This document shows, piece by piece, positions 11,944 to 23,208 of a stretch of 64,000 nucleotides of DNA (position 1 is its first letter; each line of letters begins with the position of its first letter). The DNA is from Cryptomeria japonica (Eukaryota; Streptophyta; Pinopsida; Cupressales; Cupressaceae): contig NC_081413.1 in NCBI RefSeq assembly GCF_030272615.1, positions 446,004,538-446,068,537 on the forward strand, read 5' to 3'. The position numbers and the translations under genes are program-made. Below the pieces are notes generated by a model. That model was given only the letters and a program-made list of their open reading frames with translations. It did no database searches and had not been told where the DNA came from.

Positions 11944-12599
11944 TGCTTGTTTTTTCATGTTTTTTTGGGTGGTGTCCACTTTTCTGACCACCATCTTTGT
12001 GCACATACCCCAATTCCATACAATATCACTATCATGCCATAAATCAAACTGGTTAGCCCACAAAGAATGCATGCATACGAGATCAACTACTGGAATAACA
12101 TATATCATTCAGGATATTTCCAGTACCACCTAAGACATACACACCTCAATCCATACTACCAAATTTAATGCAATGAACTTGAACCTCATTATCTTACATA
12201 ACCTGTAAATACTGGCTAGTATTCATACCAGTACCATACTGCACATACCGATTTCCTACACCAGTCTATCATCTCTATCAAAGCACCTTCCTCTAACTCC
12301 TATCTTCTTGTGTCAATTTGTTTATGATCCCAGATGCAAATTTGCCATCCATTGACACATGCAGTAGTGATCCATCTCTTATCTGTAGATGTGTAGCCAA
12401 GGTAGCCACTACACACACTTGACATCTCATTTCCTTCCTTCATACCGACAACAACTTGTTCTTCTGTTAGTCCTCTTCAACTAACAGGGGTAATGATATG
12501 GTCAATGTGCTCTTCCCCCTAAGGTCATGCATATCCTTTAAGCCTTAGGAGATATCACTTGTGCATTGAATGCATAATGTTAGCCCATGGTTGCATCTT
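11944..12599. other. No gene recognised
   Basis: AT-rich sequence between the motif cluster and the copia gag remnant. I could not place the edge of the copia element, so part of this may be its decayed internal region. Short open frames show no family resemblance. Confidence 0.5.
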
Positions 12600-14240
12600 C
12601 TTACTTCTTTCTCCATACAAGCTTGACTTTATTTTTCTTCCAATTTTTCAGTCTTGGGAGAAGGTGTTACCTTCTTTTGTTGATTGGTCCTTGCTCTACC
12701 AGATCTGCATCATAACCGGAAGCATTGTTGTAGAAGCAAACCATGTTCATACCATATGCATGATTGGAGGACCTCTCGTCAAACTGGTTAGACCATCTTC
12801 TTTTGGTCATGTTGTTGTAACCAATCAAGAACTTGATCTTTTAGGAACAAAACTTGTTCTCCTTGTGTTCCATGCAGCATTTGGTCTTTGAATTCTATAT
12901 GCTTTATATCCATTTCTATGTTGAGCATAGCTGCTATACCAGCTATCATATGATTGCAATCCCATCTTTTTTCAATTGGGACTTCTATGACCAAAACCAT
13001 TATATCTCTGGTAGATAACATTATTAATTATAGGAAGAACATTATATCTATTCCTAGACCACTTTTTGCATTCAACTGCCCTATGGCCATAATCCTTGCA
13101 TGCAAAGAAATAACCAGAGAAAGGGGGATTGCGACCTATAATTTTTTTTTACCATGTATGAGGAGATCTTATTGGTTTAATATTTCTATTTCTTCTTCTT
13201 TTGGTATGGATCTTGGATTGTCCATGATCTAGAGCTCTTCCATCTGATCTCTTCTTTTCCCACACTTTCTTGTTGGTGGAGCATTCACCTGCACTACTTC
13301 CTAATCCTCTGGTATCCTTGGAGTGTTTTTGTTTCTTCAACATTTTATCAAAGGCATCACTGCTACCATCAAAACAAATTCTTACCTTGAGCTCATCCTA
13401 ACATTTCTCAAGGTCATTTCAGAGACTCTCCATTTCTCCTTCTAGCTGCTGATACTTTTTATCCTTTGCCTCTAGCTCAGATGCTAGATCATTACACCTG
13501 CATTTCTTGGTGTCTTCTCGTTGAGTCTACAACTCCGAGATACATTTCTCATATTCTTCAAGGCATTTGATTAACTGGTTCTGTTTGACAAATGTGACAT
13601 TCTTGAATAAATTGTATTCATTCCTCACTCTACTAAGTTCTTTGAGTGCACTTATAAGTTCTCCTTCAAGATCAACTTTTTCTTCTTCTTCTTCTTCACC
13701 TTCACTATCACTGCCAAACACATCTTACTAGTAGGAATGATCTACACAATCACTCTCATATGTGTGTCTCTCATCTTCTGATTCTTGAGCCATGAAGAGG
13801 TGGGTTCCTTCTTCATCATTGTTTTCATTTCTCACTGGTCTATCTTCATCTACAGACCTATGCGATCCATTTCTTTTCTCTCTCACAAACCAGTTCTGTA
13901 GTACAAGGTTCATTTCCATAGAGATTCTTTAATCCGTCCCATAAGCTCTTTGCTGATTTGAATTTGTCCATCTATGAGGAAACATCAACTGATAACCCAT
14001 AGAGTATAGCCTTCATTGATACATCATTACACTGATGTCTTCTTTCTTCTACTGAATCAATGGGAGGATTGACTCTACTAGGGCAGCCATTAACAACTGA
14101 CATCCACACATCAAACCCTAAATAGGATAGGTAAACTTCCATCCTACAACTCCAAACAAAAAAATTTAAACCATCAAATATAGGAGTAGGGATTGACACT
14201 AAACAAACCATTATGTTCAAATACCAGAATCTACCCAAGC
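12600..14240 (-). pseudogene. Copia gag remnant
   Basis: The minus strand, read right to left, starts in a copia gag N-terminal domain (about 14200-13972): PTPIFDGLNFFVWSCRMEVY, then ILYGLSVDV. Next is an acidic stretch (EGEEEEEEKVDLEGELISAL, 13700 region) in a coiled-coil-like segment (SRVRNEYNLF). A basic linker (KKQKHSKDTRGLG, 13340) follows, and then two damaged CCHC-like knuckles: ACKDYGHRAVEC near 13100-13060, whose first Cys is Phe, and YNGFGHRSPN near 12975. At least two frame changes and several stops break it. No protease, integrase or RT follows, so the element is truncated. It belongs with the LTR that begins at 14284. Confidence 0.75.
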
Positions 14241-14266
14241 TGGAGAAAGCTTATCAACCGGGAACC

Positions 14267-14282
14267 TAGGCTCTGATAACAA
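14267..14282 (-). promoter_or_regulatory. Decayed primer-binding site of the 12.6-16 kb copia
   Basis: The reverse complement reads TTGTTATCAGAGCC, against the tRNA-iMet site TGGTATCAGAGCC. It sits directly beside an LTR-type terminus (TGTTGAACAC) at 14284, which fixes the element as minus-strand with its 5' LTR to the right. Confidence 0.7.
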
Positions 14283-14283
14283 T

Positions 14284-16150
14284 TGTTGAACACAAGATGC
14301 CACTGAGAGGGGGGCTAAATCAGTGGTTTCCAAATCTTTTCCCTTTTCTATCCTACGTGTAGATATTGGTTAATAGATCTAACATAAAGTAGACATACCA
14401 GTTACATGGGAGTATGACACAAATGCAACCACACATAAAAGGGACATCTCATAATACCAGATGTATGAGGAAAAACCAAGATGGGAAAACATCAGTGAGA
14501 AGTGTTGTTGGAGACTACTACTCCAATCCATGCTCACATTGAAAACCTCAATTATAACATTTAGGGCACCAACCCAAGGAATACCACTCCTTCTTTAGGG
14601 CACCAACCCAAGGAGAACCAACCCCTACACCAAGCTCCAACTTAGTGATTACAAAGTCATATATTAAAATAAAAGTAATATCCTTGTTAGAAAAGAACTT
14701 TGTAACTCACACATATGTCTCTCCATTGATTCACCTCTACATAGATCTCTATCGGTTCTCTTCTCACCTTCTCTCTATTGCAACCTTATCTCCTACTGCA
14801 ACTCACTATCTATTGCAACCTTACCAGTTCAACCTCTGCTCTCTGTCGGTTATCTTTTGTCTCTATCACACTATTGCTAGCCACCACTAGTCTTCTTTAC
14901 TCAGTTAGTTTTCTGCTATCTGATTACTATCCATTCTTAGCTTACTGGTTCTTCACTGCAATCTTCTTTGGCTCTTCTATGCTAGTTCAATCACCATCGG
15001 TGCACTCCTCTATCAAACTTAATGACAGCCTACTAGCTACCCCACTCTTGTCAGTTTACTTCTTCTAACTAGTCTTCTCTCAATCACAAAATCTCCTTGG
15101 TGATTATCGATGGATTCTCCATTGGTCTTTCACTCTCTATCTTTGATCATCAGGCCTATAGCATCATCAAAAACTTCAGTCATGAGTTGACATACTTATA
15201 CTTGAGTTTTCCCACCATGATCAACATTCAAACTTCTAGCTCGCTAGGGTTTCTTCGTCAACCCTAAGGCAAACCAAATCTAATCAGATCTTTGTCTAGA
15301 GATTGACCACCTACAGTGGATCAATCAGACTCTGCTAATCCTATTGCATTTAGAACATGGTTCCCCTATTTGTAAAACATGACACCTTCTTTGATCTACA
15401 CTTGTCAAAATACCTATGAAGTGATCACACATATAGCTTCACCTACCCTGATCAACACCTGGACATTCGGCCTTTATCATGAAGTCATTAAATCATATAT
15501 TTGTTTTCTGATTAGTCTCAAGCCACACCCTTTTGTACTCGACCCATGAAACACGCTATCAACATTAATGTCGACCAGTCACCACCTACCTCACCGAAAA
15601 TACTTTGCCAACCACCATATGCATGACACCTATCTCCTATGTGTCATCATAGTCGACATCCACCTTTGCTAAGTTTTTAATTTTAGTCTGGACAATATCA
15701 CTGACCAACAACATAACTGAGTTCATCAACCAGTTCACAAACCCTATCATTTATACCCTAACTAGTTTGCCTTCAACCTTCTACTTTGCTTCTCTTCTGG
15801 TGGAACACCTAAACCAATCAGCACCCTTGCCAACCTACCTCATGCAAATCCTCAATAGATGGGATCCTTTTACATCTGCACTTTGTCAACTTTAGCAGTG
15901 GACATACTTGTCAGTAACCACCTTGATGACACCATGTCATCAACCTCCAACAAACTCCTTCTTCAATATGGCTGCACTCTCTATCTGCAACTACTCAACT
16001 TTTCCTTCTTCATCATTTGACCAGTTCTCCTATCAACTAGTTTGTCAAAGTGATAAACATATCCTTCCTTCTCTATACTGGAAACTCATCATGTCTATCC
16101 ATTTGATTCAGTGCATATCTTTGGTCTCATACACCTAAGGCAACTTAGTG
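14284..16150 (-). mobile_element. Copia 5' LTR (right boundary uncertain)
   Basis: It begins TGTTGAACACAAGATGCCAC followed by GAGAGGGGGGCTAAATCAGT. This C/G-run plus 'gaatcagt' signature is shared with the copia LTR edges at 20376, 46068 and 63760. The rest (CT-rich, no coding signal) runs to about 16150, where a separate plus-strand copia fragment begins. I could not find the CA terminus or a target duplication. Confidence 0.6.
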
Positions 16151-16189
16151 TTTCATTGGTTGATCTGGTGTGAGCCTTCAAGCACCTGC

Positions 16190-18061
16190 CTTTAATTTTT
16201 TTGTCTTATCTCAATGAGATATGCTGCATTCCATGCATATTGGGAGTGTGCCGATGAGAAAATGTTTGATTTCTTAGATAGATGAAAGTTGGTTCTAGCA
16301 TAGGAGGATATGTCACATTAATTTTCACTACATGATAAGGATAAGTTCTACTCAAGTTGTTAGATATTTTCCTAAGATTGTGAAGCCTTCTAATCCGGTG
16401 TGTAAAGAATGTTAGTTGGGAAAGTAAATAAGAACATCATTTAAGAATAAGTGGTATGCATCTAATGGATTGTTAGATCTTATGCATACTGACTTGTGTG
16501 GTCCTACAAGAGTGAGAAGCATTCAAGGTGATAGGTATTTCATGTTGTTGATCGATGACTACTCTAGAATGGTGTGGGCTACCTTTCTAAGGGACAAATT
16601 AGAAGCACTCAATAAATTCAAGATATTCAAAGCTAAGGTGGAGACTAAGATAGGGTTGAATTTGAAGTGTCTGAGATATGACATAGGAGGAGAATTCACA
16701 TCTGGAGAGTTTGATTGATTTTGTGAGAGGAATGGGATTAGAAGATAGTTATCTACTCCTAGAACCCCTTAGCAAAATGGAGTTGTTGAAAGGAAAAACA
16801 AAACTATTTTGGATACTACTATGACTATTTTAATTGAAGGAAATATTGCACAAACCTTTTGGAGAGAAGTTGTTAGCACTATTGTTTACACATTCAACTA
16901 GTTGCATATAAAAGGTGATCCTGGTAAGATTCGTTATGAGCTATTATTTGGTAATGTTCCTACAGTTAGATATTTCAGTGGTTTTGGAAGCAAATGTTAT
17001 ATCAAAAGAGATGAGGATATAGGAAAGTTTGATGCAAGATGTGATGAACGAATCTTCTTTTCATATTGTACTAAGAGAAAGGCCTTCTAGTGTTACAATA
17101 AGAGATTGAAAAAGAAATTGGAAAGTGCAAATGTGAAGGTTGATGAATGTCATGGGAAGTAGATTAGAGCATGCATATATGAGATTTATCATCAGGACAT
17201 TGTTTCTAAGCTTGCACAAACTCAGATCCTAAAACAGAGTGCTCTGGGAGAGACATTTAATCTATATATTGCTTCTGCTAGTGAAGAAGCTCAATAACCT
17301 AAGAATATGAACAATCAGAAGACTCTAAAGTATGTAAAATTGAATCATTCAAAGAATCATAGTATTGGTGATAAAAATAGAGGTGTAATGACTAGGAGAA
17401 GGATTGTTGTTGAAGAGATATGCTTGATTTCCAAGATTGAACCTAAAGATGTTACTCAAGCATGAAAGGATGAAAGTTGGATAAAATCTATGGAGGAAGA
17501 GTTGAACCAGATTGAGAACAATAACACATGGGAGCTTGTTCCGAGACCTAAAGACAAGAATGTGATTGGTACTAAATGGGCATTTCAGAATAAACCAAAT
17601 GAAGCTATTGAAGTGGTGAAAAACAAAGAAATATTGGTATGTAAGAGATTCTCTCTGATGGAAGGTATTGATTATGAAGAGAATTTTTCTTTGGTATCTA
17701 CAATTGAAGTTGTTAGATTACTACTTGAATATGCTACTTACAAAATTTTTAAGGTATATCAGATGGATGTCAAATCAGCCTTTTTGAATGTTGATCTTGA
17801 GGAGGAAGTCTACATTGAGTAACCTGAAGGATTTTTATTATCAAATGATGGAAACATGGTATGCAGATTGAAGAAAACTTTGTATGGACTGAAGCAAGAC
17901 CCTAGAGTCTAGTATGCTATATTGGATTACTTAATGAAGCTGGGATTTTGTAAAGGTACTTCTAAAAGTAATTTATACTTTAAGGTTGATAATGACAATA
18001 TTTTGATTGTTGAAGTGTTTGTTGATGACATTATTTTTGGAGGAGAGATGTTTCTTCTTAG
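16190..18061 (+). pseudogene. Truncated copia pol: pre-integrase, integrase, partial RT
   Basis: One plus frame gives, in order, a GAG-pre-integrase segment (DESWF*HRRICHINF near 16284, then NPVCKEC), an integrase core (LLDLMHTDLCGPTR at 16475; LIDDYSRMVW; LKCLRYDIGGEF; VVERKNKT), and RT (NTWELVPRPKDKN at 17520; VYQMDVKSAFLNVDLEEEVY; VCRLKKTLYGLK). It ends at FVDDIIFGGE (about 18045). Gag and protease are missing on the left. After the RT active site the frame jumps straight into the element's 3' tail, so the rest of RT and all of RNase H are deleted. There are many stops, several of them TAG where relatives have Gln. It runs opposite to the gag remnant next to it, so the two are different insertions. 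Confidence 0.85.
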
Positions 18062-18261
18062 AGGGAGAGTTACATGATTTATATTTGACTTTGGCATTGT
18101 TGTCAAAGGGGGAGAGATGCATGTAAAAAACTACCTTATCTTTGGATCCTTGTGTGCAAGATCTTAGGGGGAGTTTGTTGGAGTTTTTTGGTGTTGATTT
18201 ATTCCTTTTCATTGATTATTTTTCACATTCATATGTTGCCATCAATGCTAAAGGGGGAGAT
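18062..18261 (+). other. 3' untranslated tail and polypurine tract of the truncated copia
   Basis: It holds three purine-rich blocks (AAAGGGGGAGAGATG near 18105, TTAGGGGGAGTTTG near 18167, CTAAAGGGGGAGAT at 18248-18261). The last directly abuts the LTR and is the working PPT. The same tail, inverted, is seen at 59361-59600. Confidence 0.75.
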
Positions 18262-18875
18262 TGTTAGATATTGTTGTTGTCATTGATCTCAACATATTCC
18301 TTAGTTTTGATGTTGCAGAGAGTTGTTTTGGTGGTCCAGTGATTGTAGTGAGTTGGTCTTGTTGGCTTATCTATTTCTTATGCTGAATCAACTAGAGATA
18401 CTTCACTCTTTATTGATTCCATGATTCTATGTGAGGATTTTATCACGTTGAGGATTCTGGTATGGAGATTGGTTTTCAATGTTCAATATTGCAGTGTTCT
18501 GGTGTTTTATCTGTTGTGCCCTGATGTGATCACATCTTGTGTTGCAGATTTGGGAGTGTTTTGGATGTTCGTGTGTATCTTCATTTCAGATGGTACAAGA
18601 TTTGATGCTCCGCAAGCTATCTTTCTTGTCTAAGTTGTTGTTGTTAAGTGTTATTGAGTGTTAGTGTGTTAATCGATGATGATTTTATTAGGTGGTGTTG
18701 GTGCATCTATTGTGGATGGTTCTAACATTCTTGTTGGTGTTATGTGTGTTTTTGTTATTGTTATTATCTTTCCTTTTTCTGCAGTTGATCAGATCTAAGA
18801 TTGTGCTTAAATTGTTTAATCTGGTGAAAACTAATTGACCCCCCTCTTAGTTTTCCTTCCTTGTTGTTGCCAATA
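18262..18875 (+). mobile_element. 3' LTR of the truncated copia (about 614 bp)
   Basis: It begins TGTTAGATATTGTTGTTGTC and ends near GTTGTTGCCAATA. Both ends match the LTR at 58031-59360 on the other strand, but that LTR is about 1,330 bp, so this copy lacks much of the middle. No 5' LTR is present. Confidence 0.75.
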
Positions 18876-18904
18876 GCCCAAACCAAGGGAAGGATGACAT
18901 AAAT

Positions 18905-19270
18905 AAATTTTGATGTGCCTTCAAAGGACAACTCAAGGTTGTCAAGAGCTCAATTTGTGGCACAAGATTGGGAAGGTAATATTGTTATAATTGGAGCATG
19001 AAATTTGGTGGAGGGAATAAAAAAATAAGCCAATACACAAGTAGATATGGAATCTCTAAAAATGGGCAAGAAATTGGGTCTCCCAAAAATTTATCTTGAA
19101 GTAGATTCACTAATAATTATTAATGCATTAAAAATTTGTGAAATATATGTATGGAATTTGAAAAAATATATAGCCATTGCCAATAATTAAATTAATACTT
19201 TTGAAGAGTATGAAATTGGGCATGTGAGGTGATCAGGGAATAGCATGGCAGACAAATTGTCCAAATGAAA
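18905..19270 (+). pseudogene. LINE-type RNase H domain fragment
   Basis: The plus frame reads NFDVPSKDNSRLS, then VAQDWEGNIV, LGLPKIYLEVDSLIII, NWNLKKY-like residues and YEIGHVR*SGNSMADKLSK. This is the order of a plant LINE C-terminal RNase H: N-terminal FDG(A)SKGN, the VDS Asp, and a final HV(R)R-GN-AD. Stops interrupt it and a base change disturbs the FDG. No reverse transcriptase precedes it, because a copia LTR ends at 18875. Confidence 0.65.
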
Positions 19271-20370
19271 AGTACAATTGGATGATATGTTGAAAATATG
19301 GTGGAAGATTTTTATAATCTCGAGCTTGACCTTTAAGGAGCAACTGAACACCATGATTTTTAGATGTTATTAATGGAAAGTAGTGTTGGCAAGGTAATGT
19401 GACAAGGGTCCCTAAGCCTAGAATAAAACTTGTGGTGAAATAATTTGCTATCGACAAAAGAGAATGCATGGCAATTGTGTTGCAATATGGAGGCCACCGT
19501 TTCCTTGATAACAAGGAAAAATTTGGCATTTAGGAGAAAAATCATTGTGACGAGAATGAAAACTCTATTTAAATTTGATGATGATACTTTCATTCAAATC
19601 ATGGAAGTTTTTTATGGTGAAGAATTCATGTTGACGAAGCATAAATACAAAAAAATTATTGATATTGTTTCAATGGTGGTAGCATGGGGTCTGGAAGTTG
19701 AAAGGAAAGAGGATGTTGAATGGGTGTAGAAAGGTTGTGTGGAGATTGATTGGATTTATGGGCTAAAATTAGTGTTAGAGAGGGAAAGTGAAGGGGTAGG
19801 GTTGTTGTTGATAGAGGATCCCAAGGACATGGATGAGACCCCTCAACAATTGATGCCTTTCATCCACTACACAAATGGGACTATTAGGGAAGACAAAATA
19901 GATGAATAATAATTGATTGAAACTTACTAATATATTACATGTGGGAGAAGGAATGTGAACATACCAAAGGAAAGCGAAAGGAAAATATGGATGAAGAGTC
20001 AAATGCATGTGTCAAGCTGAAAGACCCTTAAATACAATGAAGAAGTAGTGAAAGGAAATGAAAGTTCATTTTTCTTGTTGTTAGTGTTAATTCATGTAAT
20101 TTCAGTATGAAAAGTTTCATGTTTATAATAACAATATAGTTTAATTGATGTATAGAGAACATTTCTGATAGGTAGGGTAGGGCTTGGTGGGTATTTTGAA
20201 ATAAACACCATTTTTTTAATTTACTATTAAATTATATAGATGGTTGCACAATGATGACAAGGTGTAAGAGAGGTTAGGGTTTGGCTAATTTTACATGCAC
20301 TCAAACACTAGTTTTAGATATTTTGGGAAGAATTTTGGTGGTATGGGTAGATAATACGAAATCAGATGTA
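19271..20370 (+). other. No recognised gene; possibly a LINE 3' region or another old insertion
   Basis: An open frame at 19445-19729 (94 codons, continuing with stops to about 20030) has no motif I recognise. It follows the RNase H fragment on the same strand and could be part of the same decayed transcript. It ends at the target duplication of the copia at 20371. Confidence 0.4.
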
Positions 20371-20375
20371 CTTGT
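20371..20375. other. Target-site duplication CTTGT, left copy
   Basis: Directly abuts TGTTAGAC. Its partner is at 47298-47302, 26.9 kb away, directly after GGACAACA. Confidence 0.85.
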
Positions 20376-21601
20376 TGTTAGACAGTTCAAATAACTAGAA
20401 GACAACGGAGAGGGAGGGGGGTGAATCGATTGTAACCAGATTACCAAAACCTTAAGCAATTAAAACTTTAATACCAAAACCCAAAAGATCAATACCGGAA
20501 TGCATAAACAAATTACTAAAATAGAAGATATACCAATTAAGAACAAGAAACAATTAGAGAACAAATACCCTCCACATGACACCAAGATTTGTACGTCAAA
20601 AACTCGATAAAGGTAAAAACCATGGTGGGAAGCCTACCCACATTCAGATAATACTTCTGTAGTAAGTATGTGATTACAAATGAGGGGCTTGCACTTGTAG
20701 GAAGGCGAACAACCTAGATTACACTTCTCATTACAAAAGGATTCTCACTGAATACATACAAATCCACACTACAATCTGGATGAAGGAATGAACTGCAATG
20801 ATAGCATCTCCTATGGCTGAGTACCATTTCAGTTAAGCTCAATACCGAAGGACTAAATCCTCTTACATAAACCCAACTCGATCACCAATGATTGACCAAA
20901 TCCTCTGCATGAATGATTATTAAATTGTTCCCTCCTTACATATCCATTTCATCTTCACATATAATCTACAATGAGATCTTACATCATATATATACAAAAA
21001 CCTTGACAACAAACAATAAAGCCAACCACCAGACAATAAAAAAATTACATAATTACAAAGCATGTCCCCCTAAGGCCAAACAAATAATATCCAACCCATA
21101 AGATATCCTAAAAACACATCGAGAATTCCAATCAACATGTTACATTAAGCCGGTGCATAACCTAGATAAACCGGAGCCAATATAGGTCCACACACGCTAA
21201 AGAAATGATCCCAATCAGCCAAGTCTCAAAAATAATCACCATTAACATCCTAAATATCTACAACAAGTCTCACCAACACCACTTATGCATAACACAAAAG
21301 ATCTTCAACAAAGCTCTACCGGTGAAACAGTCACCGGATCAACAAACTAAGATTACCAGCATATAGGATATTATTCGATCACCAAATCAAAACCAACTGA
21401 CTGAATATGAATTTGAGTAGGTTGAATAACATATCTAAGCCAATTCAAAAATCCAAAACATACTAGAGCATACTAGATCATCATGATCTATTCCAACCAG
21501 AAACCAAACAACTTATCGAGACCAAAATGACACTAGTAAAGCAACCAAAAAAGCTAGTGTTGACATCAATGCAACACATAATCAATTCCTTCAAATGGCC
21601 A
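20376..21601 (-). mobile_element. Outer copia 3' LTR
   Basis: Aligns end to end with 46068-47297. It starts TGTTAGACAGTTCAAATAAC and ends near TTCAAATGGCCA, next to a damaged polypurine tract (reverse complement of TCTCTGCCTTTCGCATTGATG at 21606-21626). Confidence 0.85.
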
Positions 21602-21743
21602 AAAATCTCTGCCTTTCGCATTGATGAAAACACTAGATGTGAAAACCATCCAAGTGCTAAGAAACGCCAAACAAATCTCCCACACAAAAATATAGCAATG
21701 AAGTTTTGATCCATAGTCTCCATGTAAATAATATCTTAGTTTT
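21602..21743 (-). other. Outer copia internal sequence left of the gypsy insertion
   Basis: Noncoding 3' tail of the copia between its 3' LTR and the middle gypsy LTR that starts at 21744. The copia resumes at 41981, where TTTCTCCCCCTAATG resembles the purine-rich tail blocks of related elements. Confidence 0.7.
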
Positions 21744-22172
21744 TGATGCAGAGACCTCCTTGTTACTTGCCAAACACCTCAAACTATATGACACTGACTC
21801 CCTATCACATGGATGGGATCCTATCAAGGCAAGGCTCTACAACTTTAGTACAATCTTTTCACCATCTCCAAGACCCTTACTGACTCAATCAAGGGTATCT
21901 TGCTACAACACACTCCATGATACCTCCAAGGGTTACAAATCATTTGCACACTAGTTTTGGGTCATACAAGACTCCCTAAGTTCAAACAAAGCCTCGGTGG
22001 CAACAATACATGCTCATTCCTTAAGAAGCTCACTCAATTAGGCCTACTTGCTTGTAACCCTATTTAGCGGGTAAAGGGACCTTAAGTTTAGATTTTCCCA
22101 AACACCTTACTAAAAAAATTATTGATTCAAACACCTTTTTGTAAGTTATACAAGTCCCCAAAAGGAAGGGTC
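21744..22172 (-). mobile_element. Middle gypsy 3' LTR, left part
   Basis: Matches 40470-40896. It is cut at GGGTC (22168-22172) by the inner gypsy and resumes at 34665. Confidence 0.88.
22168..22172. other. Target-site duplication GGGTC, left copy of the inner gypsy
   Basis: Followed directly by TGTCATGCCC. The right copy is at 34660-34664, directly after GCCTCACA. The uninterrupted target AGGAAGGGTCAAGGTCTA is seen at 40888-40905. Confidence 0.93.
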
Positions 22173-23176
22173 TGTCATGCCCAAAATTTAGGGCAAAAAT
22201 GGAAAGATTTTTTTTTGAAAATACTAATTAATTAACAAATTCGCTCACACGACAAGCGTTAAAGTATTTTCCATATCTATGTTCGAGCTAATTCTAAAAC
22301 ATTCCAAGCATTGATTATAGTTTAATTTTATTCGTGGAATTCCAACTGGTCTAATTTTATCTCCACGAGATACCTAGTCTTTAAATTTTATTAAATCAAT
22401 CACGTTAAAGAAATAGGAGAGGAAGATTAATTCAATCTCCAATAAGACCATAAAGTCTAAACATCCATTTTAAAATGTTAATGCTCTAATTAAATTAACT
22501 AAGGCAAAATTAAGTATTTATTATATTAAATACATTTGAAATTATAAGGCTAGGCTTTATTCTTAAAATTATATATTTCTCTTTCTTTTACCTCCTATTA
22601 GTAATCATGCGGAGGTATTTAAATATTTAAATACTTATTCCAAAATATAACCAGAATATATATATATATATATATCCTTTAAAAATAACTTACCAATATA
22701 ATAGTCAGTATGCCTTCCAACCCTAATTAGGGATTTTTTTTATTATATATATATATTAAATGACTCTAAACTATCATATTATTTTTATTTAATTTACCCT
22801 AGCCCTACCCGGGCTAGGGTTTAATCTTTTTTTTTTTTATTACCACTTAGTTTCCACAGGGCCGAAACCCCATGGCGGTGGGCACGATTCTTTTTTTTAT
22901 GCAGGTTTTGTTGTTTGCAGAGGGGCGATGGGCCGAGGGCGTCACTGTGTTAACGCACAGTGGCGGCGCAGCACCATTGTGTGTCCACATAGTGGGAGCC
23001 ACTGGCGGCTCACACCACTGTGTGTCCACACAGTGGGAGCCGCTGGCGGCTCACACCACTGTGTGTCCACACAGTGGCGGCCACGGCCGACACTGTGTGC
23101 ACACACAGTGGGATCCGCGAGCAAACCAAAATCCCCTTTTTTTTTTTTAATTATTTTTTTTTTTTTAAATATATTA

Positions 23177-23208
<32 letters not shown>

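Larger units (their letters stand above)
1..11945. mobile_element. Candidate two-gene DNA transposon (left end outside the window)
   Basis: Inference. The plus-strand transposase-like gene (1-2523) and the minus-strand ten-exon gene (9066-11690) converge on a repeat-rich centre. The outer side of the minus-strand gene carries a cluster of short inverted and direct GCGTACGTGC-like motifs (11743-11943), of the kind found near the ends of several DNA-transposon families. The centre holds tandem repeats and a later solo gypsy LTR (3465-7628). Without that LTR the visible part is about 7.8 kb. No terminal inverted repeat or target duplication can be checked, because the left end is missing and the right end is not sharply defined. 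The two genes could equally be neighbours by chance. Confidence 0.3.

Noticed and set aside
12559-12891. 110-codon plus-strand frame
   Set aside because: Antisense to the copia gag remnant with its knuckle-like motifs; no motif of its own.
12600-18061. Treating the gag remnant and the integrase-RT fragment as one copia
   Set aside because: They lie on opposite strands, with a minus-strand LTR between them.
19445-19729. 94-codon plus frame as a host gene
   Set aside because: No recognisable motif, and it follows a decayed LINE fragment; kept only as a note.
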